In this document: positions 54,501 through 63,446 of the stretch, in pieces
How positions within the stretch are numbered: position 1 is the first letter of the stretch
Layout: each line of letters starts with the position of its first letter
Assembly: GCF_902712875.1 (NCBI RefSeq)
Contig: NZ_LR743509.1
Span: 1-64,000 of the forward strand
DNA: 64,000 nt
Origin: Hyphomicrobium sp. ghe19
GTDB taxonomy: Bacteria; Pseudomonadota; Alphaproteobacteria; Rhizobiales; Hyphomicrobiaceae
Direction of reading: 5' to 3'
Notes under the pieces: model-generated
Told to the model about the DNA's origin: nothing
What the model saw: only the letters and a program-made list of their open reading frames with translations
Databases searched by the model: none
Made by a program: the position numbers and the translations under genes

Positions 54501-56881
54501 TACCACTGCCAGTTCGTGTCGAGGCGCGTCAGCGTCCAAGTGAGATTGCTGTTGGCTTCAGGTTTGCCGTCGGCGCCCAGAAGCACGACGTTGAAATCGG
54601 CGTTCTGGTCCTCGGCGGCGGTGAAGTTTTCGAACAGCGGCTTAATGCCGATGCGTTCGAGTTTCAGATCGACCGGCAACGTGATGTTGCGCTCGATGGT
54701 GCGGCCGCCGTCTTCGCGGAGCTTGACGGTGATCGCGGCTTCAAGCGGCTTCGGCGTCTTCGGCATTTGCGGCAGGACGATCGGGATGGCGGCTTTGCCG
54801 TCCTTGTCCATCGCAAGGCTCGCCTCGAGCGGCTGGCGCGCGGGGTTCACGAGTTCATCGGCCTGTCCGAAGACGTAACCGGCGAAGCCAGGCACGTCTT
54901 TGTTCGAGGCTTTGACGACGACTTCGCCTTCGATGCCGAGGCCGGCGGCCGGCGGTCCGTAGAGGTAGCGGCCATCGGCATTGATCGTTTGATTTTCGTC
55001 GGGCGTCAGAGCCGAAATGTTCGCCGAGAGCGTCATGTCGAGGCGTTCGGGCACGAAGTCTTCGACGAGAAAGCTCTTCTCCGCGATCGCTTCGGCCTTG
55101 GGGTCTGTGTAGAGCCGAAGACGCCAGGTTCCGGTCATTGCGGCTTTTGCGAGCGGCACGGCGAGCGCGCGGCCGCCAAGGCCCTGATCATTCATCACGA
55201 GACGCGTCTGCTCGACGCCGTCGGGCCGGAAGAGCATCAGCGTCGTCGGCACGGCGGACGATTTGCCGAACTGGTCGCGAACGAGCGCGGTGACGTTGAC
55301 TTCCTCGCCGCCGCGGTAGACGCCGCGTTCGGTGTAGACGTACGCATCGACGGGGCCAGACGGGTCGCGGCCTTGGACGCCGCGGTCAGACAGATCGAAG
55401 GCGTTGAGCGTCAGGTCGAGGAAGGCGTATTCCCCCTCGCCCTTCTGCGCGACGATGATCGCGGGCGCGGTTCCGCCCTCGCCTTTCGTTATCGCCGCGT
55501 CGAACTTTGCATAGCCGCGATCATCGGTCGTCGCGGTTGCGAGCACTTCGTTGTTGCGGGCGATGAGCTTGACCGACGTTCCAGCGACCACGGTTGCTTC
55601 CGTCAGCGAGCGAACGAGCGCGTGGACGCCGTCATTGCCGGTGAACGCGGTGAGGCCGAGATCAGAGACGATGAACCACTGCGTCGCGCGTTCGTAGCTT
55701 TCTTCCTTCTGCTTTTCGGTCGGCTTCGCCACCATGACGTAGACGCCGGGCTCGAGCTTCCCTGTCGCGTCGGTGACGGGGACGGCGGTCGACACCTCCT
55801 CGTTGAGCTTCGACGTTATGTCCATCTGGCCCTGGTAGACCTTGATGCCGGACCGATCGCGGATGTTGTCGACGTCGTAGCTCGAAAGCTGACGCTGCAT
55901 GTCGCCGGATTGAAGCGTCGTCGCCAAGCTGCGGTCGCCGATACGGTAGACTTCGACGTCGATCTTGTTCGTGTTGATCGTGGTGACGGGGATGCCCTGC
56001 TGTCCGCGTGACGGCAGCACGTAGGCCTTGCCGCTGAAGCGGACGAACGCGGAGCGATCCGGCACGTAGACTGCAATGTTCGCGGTTTTCAGCAACGTTT
56101 CGCCAATGTCGGAGGGGAGGCCCGCGCGGATTTGCACTTCATAGCGCTCTCCGTGCTTCAGACCTTCGAGGCAAAGCTGCTTGCCTTCCTGGACGAGGTT
56201 CTGCGGATCCTTGCCGCCGACGGAGATGAATTTGGCAACGTCCGTCTGCGTGCGCGAAAGATCTTCCGAGAACTGGAGGCACAGACGCGGTGGCGTTGCC
56301 TCGTTGTCGGTTTTGTAGTCCGTCATGCGGAAACCGTACTCGCCACGGAGGCGGTCATACATTTCGCGCGTCGTCTGATCGTCGGCGAGCGTGAGGCTGA
56401 GGCTCAGCGCGTCGATTGCCGGGCGCCAGTATGAGCGGGTTTCAAGCGTTCGGCCGAGTACATAAAGAGCGTGCGCCTTTTGCGCGTCGTCGGTCGCGCG
56501 CTGATAGCCGCGGTAGGCGGCGCCCGAAGCGTAGATCGGCAGGTCGTAACGTTCGCCGCCCTTGTCGGGATCGGGCTTGATCGCGAGCAAGGCTTCGGCG
56601 AGGCGAGTCCAGGCGGCTGAATCTTTTTCATCGATGGCGACTGCGTTGGCGAGGCTTCTCGACGCCGCCCTCGGGTCGGTTGCGAAAACTTTTTCCGCTT
56701 CGGACTTCAGCGCGGCCGGTGATTTACCGTCCGGCTTCCAATTGGCCTTGAGATAGGTTTCGTAGCGTTTCGCATCCGCCGCAATTCCTGCGTGCAGGAA
56801 GGGTTTCTCGGTGGCGCTGGCGTTTGAGAGCGTGGCCAGCATGAGAGCGAAAAACACAGCAAGGCGCGCGATGACGTGCAT
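51518..56881 (-). CDS. Bacterial alpha-2-macroglobulin (YfhM-like)
   Basis: A 1787-residue periplasmic protease trap. Signal peptide RLAVFFALMLATLSNASA at the N terminus has no lipobox Cys, unlike E. coli ECAM, which is a lipoprotein. Macroglobulin-like beta domains run from about 200 to 1150; the thioester motif CAEQ within YPYGCAEQTVS lies near 1290, followed by the alpha-helical thioester domain and a C-terminal receptor-like domain. The thioester would couple covalently to attacking proteases. ATG 56881 is used; the frame to 56932 adds a non-signal leader. Followed by pbpC, six nt after its stop, matching the known link between cell-wall repair and protease defence. Confidence 0.93.
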   Translation of the reverse strand: MHVIARLAVFFALMLATLSNASATEKPFLHAGIAADAKRYETYLKANWKPDGKSPAALKSEAEKVFATDPRAASRSLANAVAIDEKDSAAWTRLAEALLAIKPDPDKGGERYDLPIYASGAAYRGYQRATDDAQKAHALYVLGRTLETRSYWRPAIDALSLSLTLADDQTTREMYDRLRGEYGFRMTDYKTDNEATPPRLCLQFSEDLSRTQTDVAKFISVGGKDPQNLVQEGKQLCLEGLKHGERYEVQIRAGLPSDIGETLLKTANIAVYVPDRSAFVRFSGKAYVLPSRGQQGIPVTTINTNKIDVEVYRIGDRSLATTLQSGDMQRQLSSYDVDNIRDRSGIKVYQGQMDITSKLNEEVSTAVPVTDATGKLEPGVYVMVAKPTEKQKEESYERATQWFIVSDLGLTAFTGNDGVHALVRSLTEATVVAGTSVKLIARNNEVLATATTDDRGYAKFDAAITKGEGGTAPAIIVAQKGEGEYAFLDLTLNAFDLSDRGVQGRDPSGPVDAYVYTERGVYRGGEEVNVTALVRDQFGKSSAVPTTLMLFRPDGVEQTRLVMNDQGLGGRALAVPLAKAAMTGTWRLRLYTDPKAEAIAEKSFLVEDFVPERLDMTLSANISALTPDENQTINADGRYLYGPPAAGLGIEGEVVVKASNKDVPGFAGYVFGQADELVNPARQPLEASLAMDKDGKAAIPIVLPQMPKTPKPLEAAITVKLREDGGRTIERNITLPVDLKLERIGIKPLFENFTAAEDQNADFNVVLLGADGKPEANSNLTWTLTRLDTNWQWYRRDGSWTYEAVTVKRKIGSGALAVTADGAAKISQPIQWGRYRLDVASNDADGPASSVLFNAGWYTAGENVDSPEQLDVALDKNSYKSGETAKLRIASKLGGKALVSVLGTGLHLMKEVDIAKGGGEVEIPISGEWGPGAYATAILYRPMDESQKRMPSRAIGVRWLPIDQSGKHLKVAVTLPEKVKSGSTFTVPLKVEGLSPGEDARVVVAAVDLGILNLTRYETPAPEKYFSEQQKLSFEIRDFYGKLIDGMRADRGKLRSGGDGGAALQGNPTVETVVSLFSGLVRVKEDGTASVDFELPDFNGTVRVMAVAWSKDKVGHGSGDLIVRDAVALTVAVPRFMTLGDEMNLGFSIHNVDGPAAAYKLALFKKDGDDTNETLTEIADKSADLKGGERTLQRIAFKPADIGSLTLKAVVTGPNDIRVKREMTFEVLPPARDIKRTTISSLKPGGKLQVTRDLAQDLIPSRTRINLSVGPAARLDVPTLLAQLDRYPYGCAEQTVSRAMPLVVANALAAQIGLAEDKALKERVQGAIARVFDMQDSTGAFGVWGPSSTDLWLTAYVTDFLTRAKEAKYDVPREGFNRALDKLQNFIAYASDFEKGGEDRAYALYVLARNGRAPVGDLRYYADERIERFSTPLAKAQVGAALAMMGDKERAERVFAAALAAMPDKPDSGYRSDYGSTLRDGAALVTLAAETGIARDAQPKLATVIAKAYETRSYTSTQEQAWMLLAAKAVNDEVKATTLSIDGKPVNGPLLKGLKPAELKDGTLTITNNGDTAVDAVISVIGAALTPEPPASKGFKIERQAYALDGKKVDLASLNGGKTEVKQNDRFVITVKVTSDEPAGRVMVVDRLPAGFEIENPHLVDSGAIAGLSWLKSTADPEHTEFRDDRFVAAFNFANVRTSSDTSNGDNGSSVEGVDQNSVETRDDGSVVLPDGTAQKKPQAVTATLAYIVRAVNPGTFVHPAATVEDMYRPERYARSAAGQLTVSAKE

Positions 56882-56932
56882 GGGGTGGCATCCTGTTTGA
56901 GTGCCTGGCGATCGTAGCTTCGTTCGGCACAC

Positions 56933-57303
56933 GATTGGCGCCCGGAACTTAGCCCGGGCGGAGTATCGCTAATCGGCGAGTGTTTCAAAAGCCCAACAGG
57001 GGCCAAGGGCCGAAGCGCGGCGGCAAATTCGGAAATGCCGCCCCTTGCGCGTTCTTGCGGCCTTTTTCTCCGCATGCACGTGCGAAGCCTATCACGGCGC
57101 GAAAAGGCGGGGATAAGTTGTTTGGCGGGGAAGTCGAGACCGCCCGGGATGGCGGATGTTGGGACGTGTCACGCAGCAAAAAATGCAATGTCATCCTCGG
57201 GCTTGTCCCGAGGATCCATTAAGCAGCAACTTGTGCTGACCGATGGATCCTCGGCCTGAAGCCGATGATGACAAAGCGTGTTCTTGGATTCGGGACGTCT
57301 GCG
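56933..57303. other. Intergenic region upstream of the macroglobulin gene
   Basis: No gene is supported in this roughly 370-nt gap. It contains the third copy of the dispersed element (57190-57272). The macroglobulin promoter is expected at its left side; none was defined. Confidence 0.45.
57190..57272. repeat. Dispersed palindromic repeat, copy 3
   Basis: Same element as 7494-7580 and 39394-39478: left hairpin CCTCGGGCTTGTCCCGAGG and right hairpin CCTCGGCCTGAAGCCGATG, flanked by GTCAT and ATGAC, with a distinct centre. The right hairpin carries changes that weaken pairing. Confidence 0.8.
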
Positions 57304-57876
57304 CTAGTGGCGCGGGTTGCGAGTCAGCCCGTTCTGATCAGCAGATTGCCCGGCGATGATCTCCGGCGCGACGCTTGACGCCAGAGGCTTCAACGGGCGG
57401 CCGCGCACCCACAATTTTTCGAAGGACGCGCTGGCGAATACGCCGGTGGCGGCATCGTCGGCGTGATAGATTTCGAAGGCATCGCGTTTCGTCGGATCGC
57501 GGCGAAGGCAATCGCCGATCCAGACGCGGCTCTCACGAACGACGAGCTGTTCGTGCGCGGGGCCGAAACTGTGGTCGGCGAGAACGCGGAATTCGGCGTG
57601 CGGAATATCCAGCACCGATGTCGCCGCCGGTTCTTCGGCGTTCGTATCGCAGATCAGGATCCGGATGCGGGTGTCGTCGATCCGGCCTTCCGACCACGCG
57701 GCGCAAAGCGCGCGTGCGACCGGGCTGTCGGGATTGCGAACAAAAACAGTCAAGCACTTATGGTCTGCCGGGCCTTCTTCGCGGGGTGCCAGACCATCCC
57801 CAATGAAGTCCTTGAGGCGTGCTTCCTTATCCGTTCGAGCTACCATCATGAGCCCCGAAGGTGAAGCGATGCGCAT
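57304..57876 (-). CDS. Unknown soluble protein
   Basis: A 190-residue protein I cannot assign. It has no signal peptide or membrane span. Features include KCLTVFVRNPDSPVARALCA, strands IRILICD and EFRVLADH, and a late RVWIGDCLRRDPTKRDAFEI. The alpha/beta pattern is compatible with a small nucleotidyl or phosphodiesterase-like fold, but no catalytic motif is clear. AGGA precedes the ATG at 57876. It follows the large membrane-protein gene on the same strand after 160 nt. Confidence 0.6.
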   Translation of the reverse strand: MRIASPSGLMMVARTDKEARLKDFIGDGLAPREEGPADHKCLTVFVRNPDSPVARALCAAWSEGRIDDTRIRILICDTNAEEPAATSVLDIPHAEFRVLADHSFGPAHEQLVVRESRVWIGDCLRRDPTKRDAFEIYHADDAATGVFASASFEKLWVRGRPLKPLASSVAPEIIAGQSADQNGLTRNPRH

Positions 57877-58036
57877 TTATGATTTCCTATCTTGAGCCGA
57901 CAAAATTCGGAAGTTCGAACTGCCCCCCGCTGGGCATTCGGCGGCCCCATTAAGCCAAGAAGAATGTTAAACAAGCGTTGCCGGTCGGTTCGATTTAAGG
58001 CGAACGGCGTTATCCTTTTTTCTTTCCAAGTGTTTT

Positions 58037-60502
58037 TCATTCTGCAGCCGGTGGTGCGATTCGGCGGATAAGTGCTCTATCGCCTTCAGAAAGCTGAATT
58101 TCTTCGGCAGGGCCGGAGAGTTTTTCCTCATCCAGATGAGCGAGGTAATTGGCCCCGGCCGGATCGATATTTTCGCTGTCGACCTCGATCCAACGGCCGT
58201 CAATTCGGCGCATTGCGGCTTCGAGCGACGCCGGCATAACCGCCTCGCTTACCGGCATAGAAAATGTCGCGGTTTCGCGTTGCAACGTCACGTTGGCGCG
58301 GGGTTCGGCAGGCGTAAGAGCCTCTGCCGGTTTTTCGCTGTGCGGCTGATGTGGACGGGGGATCGTGACCACGGTCGCGGGGCGAAAATCGGGTAGCGGC
58401 GGCGGTGCGATCGGTGCCGTCTGAATGGTGTTGCTGTTGGCGGCTTTGACGGTGACGTCCGCCTCGGGATCGGGCTTCGGCGGCGCACGGCGGACGCGGG
58501 GCGCTTGCGGCGCTGACGGCAGGGCCGGCTCGGGCCGATAGGCTTCCGCATAGGGGCCGAAGCGCGCGGCGTGCTCGGGATCAATTGCGAGGTTTGGCGC
58601 GAGGTTCGGTCGGGCGGGGCGAATGTGGTGCTCGAAATTCGTCGCGGCAATCGGCTCGTCGCGATCTTCGTCACGCGAAGCGGACGGTGTCGGGCGTGGC
58701 GAAGCGGCTGCTCTTTCCGGCGGCGGCGTTTCCGTTATGGATGCCGGTGAAATTGAAGCTGGCTCGGCGGAGCGGCCAATCGTGCCGTCGCTTCTCGCGG
58801 CCCGGCGCGCGGCGCCCATGACCGCGCCCAGGATGATGTCGGACCATGCGCCGTTCGTGAACTTGTAGACGCGGAACGATTCCGAGCCTGCGAATTTCGA
58901 CCCCTGTCGCTTCAGGCGTTTCTGGATGCTGCTCGTTATGGGCAGCATCGTGCGCTTGAAGATTTTTTCTTTTTCGAAGCTCGCGAACAAATTGGCGAGC
59001 AGCTGCGCTTCGACGCGCAGGTTTTCGCGTTCGGTCGGATTCATGCGCGGCGGCGCATCGAGGGGAACGGCGACGTAGTAGTCGCCATTCATGTCGAAGA
59101 CGACATGCCGGAACAGTTCGAAGTTTTCGCGGATCTGCTTGTCGCGATGAATGTCGTTGAAGCGCGAGAGGATCTCGATGACCGGGCCGCGCTCGGCGGC
59201 CTGCATTTTCGGAACTAGGCCGTCGAGGCGGCCGCCCGGGCGCTGCCCCATCGAGACGAGGAACAGGCAGATGTCGACGAAGAGGGCGACGGCGAGCGGG
59301 ACGTAGTCGCGCTTCGAAAGGCCGGCGACCTGATCGTCGACGAGGGATCGCGATGCACGCACACTGGCGTCGCCGGAATTCTCGACCGACTGAACGGCTT
59401 TCTTCTGCAATTCGCGTAGTTCGTCGGCGGACGGTGGCATCTTGAACGACAGCAGGCCGTAGAACGTCGTGGTCAGGCGGCGGAAGGCTTCGATCGTCGC
59501 CTCCGGGCCTTCGACTGCCGCGATTTCGGGCTTCTGCAACTCGGGCAGCTGATCGATGGCCTTCACGACGCCACGCAAGGCCATCTGCAACTGCGGGTCG
59601 GGGCAGGAGACCGCACCGTTCTTGCCTTCGCCAAAGGTCGTGCGTTCGGCGCGGTCGGCCAAGTCGGAACGGATCTGGCGAAGCTGCGGATCGGTCCGGA
59701 AGGCGTTGAAGCCCGTCGCGGTCAGGTCGAGCTTGCGGCCGAGCGCGCGCATGAATTCGTTACGCGTGCCTGTCTTCGGATCGAAGGTCGATGCGTCCGC
59801 GGTGACGATTTTCGCGAGATCGCCGTTGAGGGCACCCATGTCGGTTTTGACGGCGCCGATGCGCCCTTTGACGAAGTCGGAAGCGAACGAAAAGCGTTGC
59901 GCATCGTCTTCGCGCATTTTGCGGCGCGGGCCGTCGCCCGGCTTCGAATTCGGGCACGACGTTCCCTTCGTACGCTCGAGCTCGGCTTTTTCGGTCGAGA
60001 CCTGGGTCAGTTGCACCAGGGTGGCCTGCAGCTGCTCGAGGCGGGTTTCCGCGCCATGCAGGGAATTCTGAACCTGCGATACGGCGCTTTCGGCCGAGCG
60101 GGAGGCTTCGCCGCGGCTTTCGAGAACCTTCCAATAGAAGCCGAACCCGAACCCGATCGATATCAGCGAGAGGAATACGTAGCCCGCTGCATAGAAAGCC
60201 CTTGTGGTGAAGGGCAGCGGCCGGAAGAGCTGGTCGAGAAGCCAGATGATCATCGTCATCAACATCGCGACCGAGAAGCCGACGATGACTCGATGGACGA
60301 GCGGCAGATCGCCCATGTTGGCTTCGATCAGCTCGAGCATGCCGACGTAGGTTGCGACCCACGACAGCGCGCCGAGGCCGACGATCAGGATCGCGCGTTT
60401 CCAATCACGCGGCGGCTTTTCCGGCGTGCCATCGTCGCGCGTATCGGCGTAGAGGCGCATCGAGCCCGTCCCGCGCCCGAATTCAGGACCATCCAGGTTC
60501 AT
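58037..60502 (-). CDS. Large membrane protein paired with a divergent PBP
   Basis: About 820 residues, no recognised family. N-terminal half: membrane spans near residues 35-55 (ILIVGLGALSWVATYVGML), 70-90 (VIVGFSVAMLMTMIIWLL) and 100-120 (FYAAGYVFLSLISIGFGFGF), then a helical, coiled-coil-like region, and a fourth span near 410 (YVPLAVALFVDICLFLVSMG). The C-terminal part from about 560 is a Pro/Arg/Ala-rich disordered region. Starts at GTG 60541, ATG 60502 and ATG 60460 are possible. It lies 86-125 nt downstream of the class A PBP-like gene, same strand, so a role in cell-wall synthesis is inferred from context only. Confidence 0.65.
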   Translation of the reverse strand: MNLDGPEFGRGTGSMRLYADTRDDGTPEKPPRDWKRAILIVGLGALSWVATYVGMLELIEANMGDLPLVHRVIVGFSVAMLMTMIIWLLDQLFRPLPFTTRAFYAAGYVFLSLISIGFGFGFYWKVLESRGEASRSAESAVSQVQNSLHGAETRLEQLQATLVQLTQVSTEKAELERTKGTSCPNSKPGDGPRRKMREDDAQRFSFASDFVKGRIGAVKTDMGALNGDLAKIVTADASTFDPKTGTRNEFMRALGRKLDLTATGFNAFRTDPQLRQIRSDLADRAERTTFGEGKNGAVSCPDPQLQMALRGVVKAIDQLPELQKPEIAAVEGPEATIEAFRRLTTTFYGLLSFKMPPSADELRELQKKAVQSVENSGDASVRASRSLVDDQVAGLSKRDYVPLAVALFVDICLFLVSMGQRPGGRLDGLVPKMQAAERGPVIEILSRFNDIHRDKQIRENFELFRHVVFDMNGDYYVAVPLDAPPRMNPTERENLRVEAQLLANLFASFEKEKIFKRTMLPITSSIQKRLKRQGSKFAGSESFRVYKFTNGAWSDIILGAVMGAARRAARSDGTIGRSAEPASISPASITETPPPERAAASPRPTPSASRDEDRDEPIAATNFEHHIRPARPNLAPNLAIDPEHAARFGPYAEAYRPEPALPSAPQAPRVRRAPPKPDPEADVTVKAANSNTIQTAPIAPPPLPDFRPATVVTIPRPHQPHSEKPAEALTPAEPRANVTLQRETATFSMPVSEAVMPASLEAAMRRIDGRWIEVDSENIDPAGANYLAHLDEEKLSGPAEEIQLSEGDRALIRRIAPPAAE

Positions 60503-60627
60503 CACCGCCAACCCATCCCAAGTGAGAGGCGCAGACTCCACGCGCAGTCAGCGTTTTTAATGTCGCAACTGCGGCTCACCGATGTTCGAGTGCTGGCGGA
60601 TTTTCAGCGCGAGGATGAACGGGTCGT

Positions 60628-63150
60628 TCAGCGTTCGTTGGCCGTCAGAGTGCGGAGCTGTTCGTCCGAGGGCGAGCCACCGCGCGCGATCGATCCTTCA
60701 GAAGCGACTGTTCGTGGAGCAGTGCGAAGACTTGCAACGGGGGCCGATGCGGGCCGGCGGGGCGGCAGCAAATTCCGGCGCGGGTTGGATTTGGCGTGGT
60801 CGGCAAGGTCGCGGAGGAGGACATCGAGAAGGGGTGCTGCAATTTGAGCAGAATGCAGATCACGCGCCCACGGTTTCGAGGCCGTGCCGGTGCCGACGAG
60901 AACGACGTAGGAATACGCGGCGCCGTTCGCGAACTGCAATCCACCGGAGGCCCAGGCATCGACGGTGGCATTCGGATCGAGCGAGACGGACGTTCCCGTC
61001 TTGGCGAAATGGAGCCGCAGGTCGCCGCGTCGGCGCGCGCACCATTGGCTCAGGCTTTTCAGCGTGCCGTACGATTGGCCGCCGGTCTGATAACAGAGCG
61101 GCGCTTCGAGTAGAGACCGGATCAGCCATACTGCGCCCGGCCGGATGAGCGACTTCGGAATGACGGCGGGGCGAGCTTCCGCGGCAATACCGGCGCCACC
61201 TTCGCCTTTTTGCGTGTAGTCATATGTTGCAATCAATGTCGGCGGCCGGACCGGCTTCGTGCCGCGTCCGATCAGCGACGCCAAGATCACGCTCGACATG
61301 AACTGCACGCGCTGCGGCGCTCCGGCGATTTGTCCGAGAACGACGGCGGTCGAAGGCGGCGTTCCGCCAAGCTCGGCAGTGGGCGGCATCGTGAAGCCGA
61401 AGCCGTCGATCAGCCGCTTGATCGGCACTTGTCCGAGTTGCGCGCCGCGTGTGATCAGCGGCGCATTGAGGGAACACGCAAAAGCAACGACGGCTTTGCG
61501 GTTGCCGTTGCTTCCGCCCTTCGCGCACGTATCGAGGCCCTGGGCCGGTGCTTGCGGATCGGGGTACAGGCTTTCCGCCGTGTCACGTCCCTGATTGGCG
61601 AGCGCCACCGCCAGAAGCATCTTGCCTGTCGATGCCACCTGACGGCTTTCGAGCGTGGAATCGTAAAGGCCGTTGTCAGCGCGGCGCGCGGGCAGCGAGC
61701 CGAAGTAGGCGGCCGTCTCTCCGGCTTCGTAGTAGCGCACGATGTTGCCGTCGGCATCGGCCGCGACCACGATGACGTTTGGCAGCGCTTTGTCGGCCGT
61801 CACCTTTTTGGGATCGAGCGTATAGGTGGGGTCGATGCGCGACGTCCATTTCGTGTCGAGCGCTGTGAGGGCGCCGTCGATCTTCTCGCGGAAGCTCAAG
61901 TTTTCGCCGATGTCGAACGTCGTCGTCACGCCGCGAACGTAATCGCGCCAGCCGAAGCCGTAGCTCTGTTTCATTTCCTCGCGGATGCCAAAGCGGGCAG
62001 CGGGAAGAAGCAGATTGGCGCGGATCGTGGGGTTGGCCTCGGCGCGTTTCACTTGATCGGGTGCAAACCGTTCGAGAGCCGCTTCGAGCTTCGGCTTCAC
62101 CTTTGGATCGGGCGGACCGCCGGCGAGCTCCATCAGCTCGAAGACGACCTTTTTCTGTTCGGCTTCATCGGTGATCAGCTTCTCGGCGCAGGTACGCGCG
62201 CGGACTTCCGTAATGTACCGCCAGCGGTCGAGGCGGACGGCATTGAGCCGGTCGTTGCCTTCGAGCAGGATGATCGGCTTGTTGACGGCGGACGCGAGCA
62301 CGAATTGCTCGGCCGTCGTGAGATCCTTGGCTTCCTTGCCGAAGACGACCTGGCTCGTCACCTCGACGCCGTGGAGCGGTTGGCCGCCGGTGCGCTGCGC
62401 AAGCCAGATGTGGTTCGCCGCCCACTGCTTCAGAAGCGTGTCGTCGCCTCCACGGGTCAACTCGCGATAGATGACAGGTGCAAGCCACCATTCGCCGAGC
62501 TTGCGCCGGAGTTTCGTGATGCCGCCCTCGCCGGGACTTGGCGGCGTTTTGTAGATTACGCGCGCGAACTGCATCGGCAACGTCGAGCCGCCGACGCCGA
62601 GGCTTGGGCGGTGCGCCGCGATCGATCGCGTGATCGTCGTCAACGGGATTTTCAGAACGCCGATGAGATCGATGCCGAACGGATTGAGTGGGCCGCCAAG
62701 GTAGCGGTCTTCCTGATAGGAGAGGCAGCGCCAATACTGCTCCGGCACCTCACGCACGGGGATCGATTTGTGGTCGGGGTTCGCCACGTAATCGCCAAGC
62801 GCGATGGCGCTGTCGGTGTAGTTCACATCGCGCAGGCTATCGAGGCGTGGATCGAACGTGCCGACGAAGCTGCCCTTGGGATCGTAGATGGCCGTCGCCA
62901 GCCATCGCTCGGCGTCGTAGCCAAGCCTGTCGTGCATCGTTAGATCGCCAACGTAGCCGCGGATCGGTGCAGCGACGTAAACGAGGAGGATTGCAAAGAG
63001 AACGTAGAGGAATGCTGCCGTGAAAACGTGCCGGAGCGGACCGAGCTTCGGATTGAACGCGACCGTCATCATCAGCCAGCGCAAAATTGCGCGCGGCACC
63101 CAGAGACAGAACTCAGCGAAAGCGGTCAGATGCCGCAGTAAACGTAACAT
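60628..63150 (-). CDS. Divergent class A penicillin-binding protein
   Basis: An 840-residue protein with one N-terminal span (VFTAAFLYVLFAILLVYVAA near 43-62). The GT51 region is divergent: SYQEDRYLGGPLNPFG near 144 replaces the usual EDRRFFxHxGxD, with GGSTLPMQFAR near 190. The transpeptidase region keeps STGK (about 506), SLN in FACSLNAPL and KTGTS (about 716), so acyl-enzyme chemistry is probably intact, whereas glycosyltransferase activity is less certain. The C terminus is basic and low complexity. Third class A PBP in the window. First gene before the large membrane-protein gene. Confidence 0.8.
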   Translation of the reverse strand: MLRLLRHLTAFAEFCLWVPRAILRWLMMTVAFNPKLGPLRHVFTAAFLYVLFAILLVYVAAPIRGYVGDLTMHDRLGYDAERWLATAIYDPKGSFVGTFDPRLDSLRDVNYTDSAIALGDYVANPDHKSIPVREVPEQYWRCLSYQEDRYLGGPLNPFGIDLIGVLKIPLTTITRSIAAHRPSLGVGGSTLPMQFARVIYKTPPSPGEGGITKLRRKLGEWWLAPVIYRELTRGGDDTLLKQWAANHIWLAQRTGGQPLHGVEVTSQVVFGKEAKDLTTAEQFVLASAVNKPIILLEGNDRLNAVRLDRWRYITEVRARTCAEKLITDEAEQKKVVFELMELAGGPPDPKVKPKLEAALERFAPDQVKRAEANPTIRANLLLPAARFGIREEMKQSYGFGWRDYVRGVTTTFDIGENLSFREKIDGALTALDTKWTSRIDPTYTLDPKKVTADKALPNVIVVAADADGNIVRYYEAGETAAYFGSLPARRADNGLYDSTLESRQVASTGKMLLAVALANQGRDTAESLYPDPQAPAQGLDTCAKGGSNGNRKAVVAFACSLNAPLITRGAQLGQVPIKRLIDGFGFTMPPTAELGGTPPSTAVVLGQIAGAPQRVQFMSSVILASLIGRGTKPVRPPTLIATYDYTQKGEGGAGIAAEARPAVIPKSLIRPGAVWLIRSLLEAPLCYQTGGQSYGTLKSLSQWCARRRGDLRLHFAKTGTSVSLDPNATVDAWASGGLQFANGAAYSYVVLVGTGTASKPWARDLHSAQIAAPLLDVLLRDLADHAKSNPRRNLLPPRRPASAPVASLRTAPRTVASEGSIARGGSPSDEQLRTLTANER

Positions 63151-63353
63151 CGCTGTCGCAAAGCCGCGCTAATGCCATCGCCAGAGGGCGGCGGCTGAGC
63201 ATTAGACGCTAGTCGAGCTTTGAGGCATCAAGTCAGCGAAGGCTTGTCGGCTTCCGCTCCGAGTTACGGCAAATATACGGCGCGCGCAGGCGGCGGTGCC
63301 GCCAACGCGAAAGCAGCTTGGATCTCTCAGCGAAAAGCAGGAAGTCCGGAAGC

Positions 63354-63446
63354 CTAGAAATTGTTCATCAGTATAAAAAGGCCTACGCCGACTGCAGGAC
63401 CAATGAGCGCTGCAACGACCACCATGACGAAAGGTTTCGCCACCAT
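63354..63446 (-). CDS. Possible 30-residue single-span membrane peptide
   Basis: ATG at 63446 to TAG at 63354 encodes 30 residues, nearly all hydrophobic: MVAKPFVMVVVAALIGPAVG followed by VGLFILMNNF, a single predicted membrane helix. GGGG lies about 12 nt upstream, a weak ribosome site. Length is below usual gene-calling limits, so it would be missed. It may be chance. Confidence 0.35.
   Translation of the reverse strand: MVAKPFVMVVVAALIGPAVGVGLFILMNNF

Noticed and set aside
54398..56011. 537-codon plus-strand frame opposite the macroglobulin
   Set aside because: Antisense shadow with skewed Arg/Asp/Val content.
61210..62943. 577-codon plus-strand frame opposite the divergent PBP
   Set aside because: Antisense shadow; the transpeptidase motifs are on the minus strand.
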